The position numbers and the translations under genes are program-made. DNA of 64,000 nt from Pascua guehoae (taxonomy: Eukaryota; Basidiomycota; Tremellomycetes; Trichosporonales; Trichosporonaceae), in NCBI GenBank assembly GCA_001600415.1, contig BCJX01000002.1, positions 1,797,814 to 1,861,813 of the forward strand, written 5' to 3'. A model generated the notes under the pieces. That model saw nothing but the letters and a program-made list of their open reading frames with translations. It ran no database searches and was not told the origin of the DNA. Shown here in pieces: positions 58,624 to 64,000 of this stretch. The number at the start of each line of letters is the position of its first letter. Position 1 is the stretch's first letter.

Positions 58624-59577
58624 GAGCCTTGGCGTGCCTTGTGAGCATAGAGGGGAGTGCGTATCGACGGGAGAGATGTGTGTTGATGTGCGGCCGAGCT
58701 GTTGTAGCCGCTAGATGTAGATTATATTATGCATACTGTGCGAAACCAAAGATGAATGCACGTTGGAGGCCATTTATGCGGCGCTTGTAACGACCATACC
58801 ACCTTCTTCAGGCCTCACCATACCAAAGCCATATTTCTCATCGAATCATTTACAGAAGCAGCAGATGATAATATGCCCCCAACTACCTAAAGCCCCAACC
58901 TCCCTTACACCCTAACCCCGTATAAGGGAACTTGGTGTGGGCGACTTGTAGAGCTGTAGTAATAGCTAGTCAAACATGAGAAATATGAATTCACAGTGGT
59001 TTGGTAGTGAACAAAGTTGGTGCAGTCGTTACAGTACAAGCACCCGACGTTGTGACCTTTGTGCTGCGGGTCATTATTGCACCCGAAATGAAGGGGGGTG
59101 GGGCCCGGTGTGGGGCCCTGCACTGTTACACATACACATGTACCGTACACGTCACGCACTCGCTCGCCATGGCCTGGTCACGCACGAGTGGTCACCAGCT
59201 CACCAGGTTTGTGTCTCTGTGTTTACAACCCTCCTCTCCCTTCCTTCTTCTTCATCCCCCTCCCCCCCTTCCTCTATTCCCTCTCCCACCTCTTTCCTCT
59301 TCCATTTCGTACAGTGATTCATTCATTCATTCATTCATTCATTCATTCATTCATTCATTCATTCCGTCTGCTCTGCTCCCCGCTCTTCTCTCCTCTCACC
59401 ACCCTCATCCTTTTGCGACCCCCTCTTCCTTTGCCTCAACTCTCAACTACTCATTGCGCTCAAGTCATCACCTTTGTATCACACCCAAGCGACGGACACC
59501 ACCCATCACACTTTGGCTCCTGCCCTTCACCCTTCCCTCCTACCTCCCCGGACACCAATACGGACGCACTCGTCTCC
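58624..59577. promoter_or_regulatory. Region between LSH-type helicase and RNase III-like gene
   Basis: 954 bp. The half nearest the downstream gene is pyrimidine-rich and carries an ATTC microsatellite; it is likely the promoter and leader. Confidence 0.55.
59316..59364. repeat. (ATTC)n microsatellite
   Basis: About twelve tandem ATTC units in the leader of the RNase III-like gene. Confidence 0.9.
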
Positions 59578-60939
59578 ATGCCCGCGATTCGCGGCGGAGC
59601 CGGCCACCAAGCCGAACGCCCTATTCCCTCCCGCCAACCCTGCCGGCTTCCCTACCACTGGACGGGCGTACGCTACGCGCCCGGCATACTGCCCGCGACA
59701 TGGCCTCCGTCGACTCCTCTATTCGTCCTCGAGGCCGAGTACATCACCTACGGACCCACGGGCCAGGCTCCCCATGGCGTGTATTCGGTCGAGGTGCGCC
59801 AAAAGGGCGTCGATATCGTGCGCCAGGCACTCGCTGCTCCACTCCTGTGGATTCCAGACTTTGAGAATCTTGGTTACAATGTGCGCGGGCACAACGTACA
59901 CCGCCAACTCGCGTTTGACGGGGATAGCAGGCTGCATGATGTTCTCGTTTCTATCGGTAAGGGGTATAACCTGAGCCTTGCGGAGCGCCATGTGAGTACA
60001 GCTACTGTACGGCTACGAAATACTACCATACAGAGGGGAGATACGAGTGTCCCGTTACTTACGACGCGGCGCACGGTACGGCCCTGCTCTCCCGCCGGCC
60101 TGTCACTATTCCAACAACCGCTTGTCTCGTCTTGTCAGCTGCTGACGACAGACCATCGTTTCTGAAGTGGGCAGCAATGCGACCCTCGCGCAGATCGCAG
60201 TCGAGTCGGGTATTTTGCAGGAAGCACTACGTCGCCAACCGGAGAACGTGTTCCAGCTTGCAAACCTCCCTCAGGTATGCCCTCATCTCGACACCTGCTG
60301 ACCCCAGAAAGTTGCCGCTGATATCGTGGAGGCTATGATTGCCGCAACAGAGGAGACTCTCGGTGGGTAGTACCAAAGTGAACATGACGCTTGGCGTTAT
60401 AGCTCACAACAGGCTTGGAAGCGACTACTGAATGGGTGACAGCACTCACGAGGCCGTGGGTGGAGAGGGTCCTCGTGAAGCGCTGTGGCATCCCGACTGG
60501 CGCACTCATGGCACCCAGGGCTCGGGGACCAGAGCCACACATTACCCACGTGCCCCTGCCTCGCCCCCAGATGAATGCTCTGCCCGAACCACACGCTCGC
60601 CCCGCGCCGTACGCTCGTCCAGTAGTGTACGCTCGTCCCGTGCCATATGTTCGCCCGACATCTCCAGTCTACCCAAACACGCAGCGACAGGCTTTGCCCG
60701 CCGCAATTGTCGTCCAGCCAAACGCACAGTTCACATTTCCGCCGAACCCACAGGTCAAGTTCCCGCCGAACCCCCGGTCTGTGTCCTCCCCAAACCCCCC
60801 GACCGTCAACCCAATCAATGCCAATGACCGTCTCATTACTACGGCAGCCGCCCCGTCTGGCTCGGGCACGGCGGCCGATCCATACGTCCTTGACATTACC
60901 ATCGGGACCGCAGCCAACCCGGTCGTCATTGATGACTGA
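59578..60939 (+). CDS. RNase III-like protein, partly degenerate active site
   Basis: Exons 59578-59991, 60152-60274, 60308-60362 and 60413-60939 join in phase to 372 residues. Residues about 93-215 look like one RNase III domain. RQLAFDGDSRLHDVLVSIG aligns with the signature ERLEFLGDSIL. VSNATLAQIA-type sequence follows (SNATLAQIAVESGILQEAL), and KVAADIVEAMIAATEETLGL matches the ADxxEAxxGA motif. Of the four metal-binding residues of bacterial RNase III, three appear (D116, D184, E187) but the Glu in LEF is Ala112. There is no dsRNA-binding or PAZ/helicase domain. The C-terminal 150 residues are Pro/Ala-rich with Y-A-R-P repeats and end ADPYVLDITIGTAANPVVID. It could be an mL44/mL57-like structural relative or a divergent nuclease. 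The function is unknown. Confidence 0.6.
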
Positions 60940-61609
60940 TGGGCCATCGTCCTTGCAGAGCGGATAACTAGATGTACATGCTATAGCTCGTGTATTCGGA
61001 GCAGTTATGCGATACCATATTGTCGTCCCTCCAGGACTGCAGCATCCGGTGCCTCGACAGCCGCACTTAGTCGCGCTCAGTCGCGCTCAGTTGTCCCATC
61101 CCACTACAATATTCACGCATCGCTTCTGTTCTCATCTGATACGTTCACGGCACTAGATCTCCCGAGTCCACATGTGTGTAACATCGGTAGACGAGCTCGC
61201 CATACAGAATGGCTTCAAGGGACACTCAACTGTTTGCTCGGACTAGGTTAAGAGTGGCTCCGATTCTGACTGCCTCTGAGCTCCGGCACTGGGCGGTCAA
61301 GCCCGCCTCCGCCCCCCCCATTCTGGGAACCTTGGGACAAGCTCACGTGCTGGAACCAGATGATGTCCACCGGTCTCTTTATCCTCTAGTCCTCATGCAG
61401 CACGCACCCAGCGGGAGCTGGAAAGCACAGCGGCCTCGTAGTCGAACCGTTTCACAACGAAGTATGCAAGTGCCGTCTGTCGATCTCTGGGTGAGCCGGT
61501 GGAGGCCGGAAAATTACCCGAAGCGGCAAAACCCACCACCCATGATTTCGAGTTTCAACCAAGGAGACATTGGCGTTTGACAACATCCACCCCACCGACA
61601 CACCTAGAC
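60940..61609. promoter_or_regulatory. Region upstream of the glycine-zipper membrane protein gene
   Basis: 670 bp. A 123-codon open frame at 61209-61580 has no recognisable features and is not called. Otherwise ordinary. Confidence 0.45.
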
Positions 61610-63384
61610 ATGTCGGAGCCTATCCGCCTGGTGCAGCCGCCGCTCACCCCGCCCCCGCCCGAGGGCCCACGTGCGGAGCAAACGCAAAAGCCCAAAGAGC
61701 CCAAAGATAAACGCCCCGTATGGCCCGTCGAGCCCGGAGCGCCGCTGTTTGTCGCTAGCGCTGTGGTGGTGTGTGGTGAGTGGCCTGGTGGTGTGCGGGT
61801 GGAGTGTAGTGGTAGGGGAGAGGGGCGGGGGAACAGAAAGGACGGAGAGGGGGGGAGAGTGAGGAAGGGTATGAGAAGAGAAGTATGAGAGGCGTGTTGA
61901 GTGGGCCTGGTGGTGGAGTCTAGGTGTGGAGGGGTGGGTACCCCGAGAGAAGAGGACCGGGAGGTTTACAAGAATGGGGAATGAGGGAAGGAGTGAGAGG
62001 AGAGAAGCACCGAGGACGAGCGGTGTACGGAGTGAGAGTGGTCACAAGATCGCCCTTCGTCGCTAGACTCGCGGCAACGTTGCCCCAATGCCGCTTTGCG
62101 CGCCGTTCTTGTCGACCGTGGTCTCCTTCGAGTGCCGGGGTCTGGGCCTGGTAGCGATGCCCGCAGCATGTTCATCGTGCTCGCTCGCGTCCCCGAAGCC
62201 AAGCCCGAGTCCAAGTCCGTGGTGTTGCCTCTGGGGCAGCTGTTTCCATGCCATCTGTTCTTCTCCACGCTTCGCATTCACCCCTCTTACCTATCCCCTT
62301 ACGCGCCCACCTTTGCTAACCCGCAGCGACGCTGGGCGGCGCCACGGGCGCGGTGATCGGGTACCGGCGGCGCCTCAACCCCTTCGCGGTCGGCGTGGAC
62401 ATGAGCATCGCGTGGGGTCTTACGTCGCTGGCCTTTTTCAGTGTGCGCGAGTACGTCGTGTCGCCGGCGCTCATCGAGGGGCGCATGACGCGCGCGCACT
62501 GGCAGCGTGCCGACGAGCTCGGCGCGGGGCGGTGGGGGTCGTCGACAACGCCGACGCAGTGTGTGCCGTGGCCGCACACGCACGACGCCGAGACGGACGC
62601 GACGGTGCTCGTGCCGTCCCCGCCGTCGGTGAGCGATGTGCGCACCGCGCGCCTCGCCGACTCGGGCGCCGCAGGCATGGTCGTCGGTGCGATTCTCTCG
62701 GCGCCGAAAATGGCTGCCGCCCCGCCCGCGAACTCGATCGTGCGCGCCATCCTCGGCCGTGCGGCCATCGGGGCGCGGGCTGGGTTTACGGGCGCGCTCG
62801 TCGCCCTCTTTGCGCAGGCGGCGGTCAACGAGGGACGCGTCGTGCGCCTCAAGATCCTCGCGTCCCGCGCCGGCGCCGGTGCGAGCGCAGACGCAGAAGC
62901 AGACGCCGCCTCCAAGTCGGCGCCTAGTGGACCCGCAGAGGTCGCGCAGGCACCAGAGACGCCTGCACTGTGCACCAGAAGCCCAGCCCCAGTCGTCATC
63001 CCAGCCGCCAGCACAGCCGCCCACCCCACCTCCCCCAGGACATCCCCCACCTCCCCCGACGCAGTCGTCATTCCTTCCCCCGCCCCCGCAGCCCCCTCAG
63101 CCCCACCCACCACCCCACCTGACATGTCAATCTCCGACTCGATGGCCGCCCCGCTCAAGCCCACAGGCGAGGGGCGCGGCGACGCCCCGCTCTCGGGCAA
63201 GATTATGGGCGTGCTCGCGCGCGTCCTCCCGGTCCGCCGCCTGAGCGACGACGAGTACCTCGCCACGCTCGAGCGCAAGCGCGCCGACGTCGACAAGCGC
63301 CTGAGGGAGATTGAGGCCGAGCAGTGGGCCATGTTTGAGCGTGCAGAGGCAGAGCGGGAAAGGGAGGGGGACAAGACGGGATAG
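61610..63384 (+). CDS. Predicted membrane protein with glycine-zipper helices (Tim17-like look)
   Basis: Two exons (61610-61775, 62327-63384) joined in phase give 407 residues. The intron is 551 nt. The N-terminus is proline/lysine-rich and cytosolic, then VEPGAPLFVASAVVVC-ATLGG and GATGAVIGYRRRLNPFAVGV, MSIAWGLTSLAFFSVREYVV. A later pair of Gly/Ala-rich helices lies in DSGAAGMVVGAILSAP and GRAAIGARAGFTGALVALFA. Small-residue GxxxG helices with an R-R-x-N-P loop recall Tim17/22/23-type membrane proteins and some fungal mitochondrial proteins of unknown function. The rest is a Pro/Ser/Thr-rich region and a C-terminal coiled coil (LERKRADVDKRLREIEAEQW). No orthologue is named. Confidence 0.6.
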
Positions 63385-63860
63385 GGGAGTAGGCCCCAGG
63401 AGGGATGAGGTAGGGTGGTTGGGGCGAGGAGTGGGACAAGGGAGGAGATCTGGCGGGCGCCCAGTCTCGCTACCCCACCACTCGGGCTGGTGACAGCATT
63501 CATATATTCCACAGCATGCACGACGTATCGTGTACCATTGCCATTCCTGTGGCGCGGCAGGCGGGAGCAACGAGGCAGCACTCCAGTCGCAGACGTTGCC
63601 GTGCCATGGCAATCTGACCTCGACAACGACGCGCTAGCATGGCCCTTGGGTACGGACGTGCACCAGTATGGCCAGCACGCATGGGCGTCGGCGACAATAC
63701 TTTTACAATGAGACGGGCGAGAACATTGATCTGACGTATAGTTCCCCACTGGCTGATATCTTCCACCCCTGCCCAGTAGACTCTTTCGTACCCAATAGGT
63801 ACAACAAACCACAGGGGCGGTTCTACTGGAAAGCCTTGGCGCGCTCGTAGAATGAATCAG
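63385..63860. other. Intergenic region at right edge
   Basis: No gene supported. Leads into the terminal hexamer array. Confidence 0.5.
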
Positions 63861-63875
63861 ACGCGCCTGCGTCGC

Positions 63876-64000
63876 AGTCTTGCTCTTGCTCTTGCTCTTG
63901 CTCTTGCTCTTGCTCTTGCTCTTGCTCTTGCTCTTGCTCCTTGCTCTTGCTCTTGCTCTTGCTCTTGCTCTTGCTCTTGCTCTTGCTCTTGCTCTTGCTC
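63876..64000. repeat. (TTGCTC)n hexamer array running off the window
   Basis: About 20 copies of CTTGCT/TTGCTC with a single 2-base insertion (near 63939); continues to the last base. It is not a TTAGGG-type telomere. Confidence 0.9.

Noticed and set aside
61209..61580. 123-codon plus-strand open frame
   Set aside because: No domain, no conserved-looking segment, and sits in a promoter position.
63876..64000. Telomere
   Set aside because: The unit TTGCTC lacks the G-rich TTAGGG-like form of basidiomycete telomeres, and the window simply ends inside it.
1..64000. CRISPR array, operon or bacterial element
   Set aside because: All tandem repeats lack unique spacers, and every recognised gene is a spliced fungal gene.

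Overview
The window is from a GC-rich, intron-rich fungal nuclear genome. Protein identities (MDM34, PEX10, a class I histone deacetylase, PTR2, TYR1, a WOPR regulator, an LSH/IRC5 helicase) and gene architecture (many introns, often only 36-50 nt, GTRNGY donors, a CTAAC or CTGAC branch site a few bases before the acceptor) point to a basidiomycete yeast, most likely Tremellomycetes and plausibly Trichosporonales. The order is an inference; nothing read here proves it. All gene models were built by hand by joining reading frames across splice sites and checking phase; they are not transcript-supported.

Layout. 1-5 kb: MDM34 (minus, cut by the left edge) and a cysteine-cluster/coiled-coil protein (minus). 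5-13 kb: PEX10 (minus) diverging from a HOS2/HDAC3-type deacetylase (plus); a GET5-like ubiquitin-domain protein (minus) diverging from a short-chain dehydrogenase (plus, interrupted by an 84-N assembly gap). 13-19 kb: SVP26/TEX261 (minus) diverging from DID2/CHMP1 (plus) across a promoter containing 89 consecutive G; COA3 (minus) diverging from OST2/DAD1 (plus). 19-22 kb: gene-free. 22-30 kb: PTR2 (plus), COX14-like (minus) diverging from ribosomal uL14/RPL23 (plus), RCE1 (minus) diverging from an ATG38/NRBF2-like protein (plus). 30.4-41.5 kb: 11 kb with no convincing gene, leading into a WOPR (WOR1/Gti1/Pac2) regulator at 41.5-43.3 kb, followed by another 4.3 kb gene-free stretch. 47.6-55.2 kb: TYR1, ribosomal uS7/RPS5 and a small conserved-looking protein, all minus. 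55.6-63.4 kb, all plus: an LSH/DDM1/IRC5-type SNF2 helicase, an unusual RNase III-like protein, and a glycine-zipper membrane protein. The window ends inside a TTGCTC hexamer array.

Most genes are single-copy housekeeping functions: ER-mitochondria tethering, peroxisome import, tail-anchored protein insertion, ER export, N-glycosylation, ESCRT-III, autophagy, prenyl-protein processing, cytochrome oxidase assembly, ribosome, tyrosine synthesis. They alternate in divergent or convergent pairs with 300-600 bp between them. No operon, CRISPR array, confident RNA gene or intact transposon was seen.

The standout is the WOPR gene. It sits in a ~17-kb gene-depleted island whose last ~3.6 kb upstream is pyrimidine-rich and carries plausible leader introns. 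This resembles the very long regulatory region and leader of WOR1 in Candida albicans. Other points worth following are the RNase III-like protein lacking one metal-binding glutamate, long G/C homopolymers in introns and a shared promoter, a GC-AG intron in RPL23, and an open frame continuing past the stop codon of the cysteine-cluster protein.
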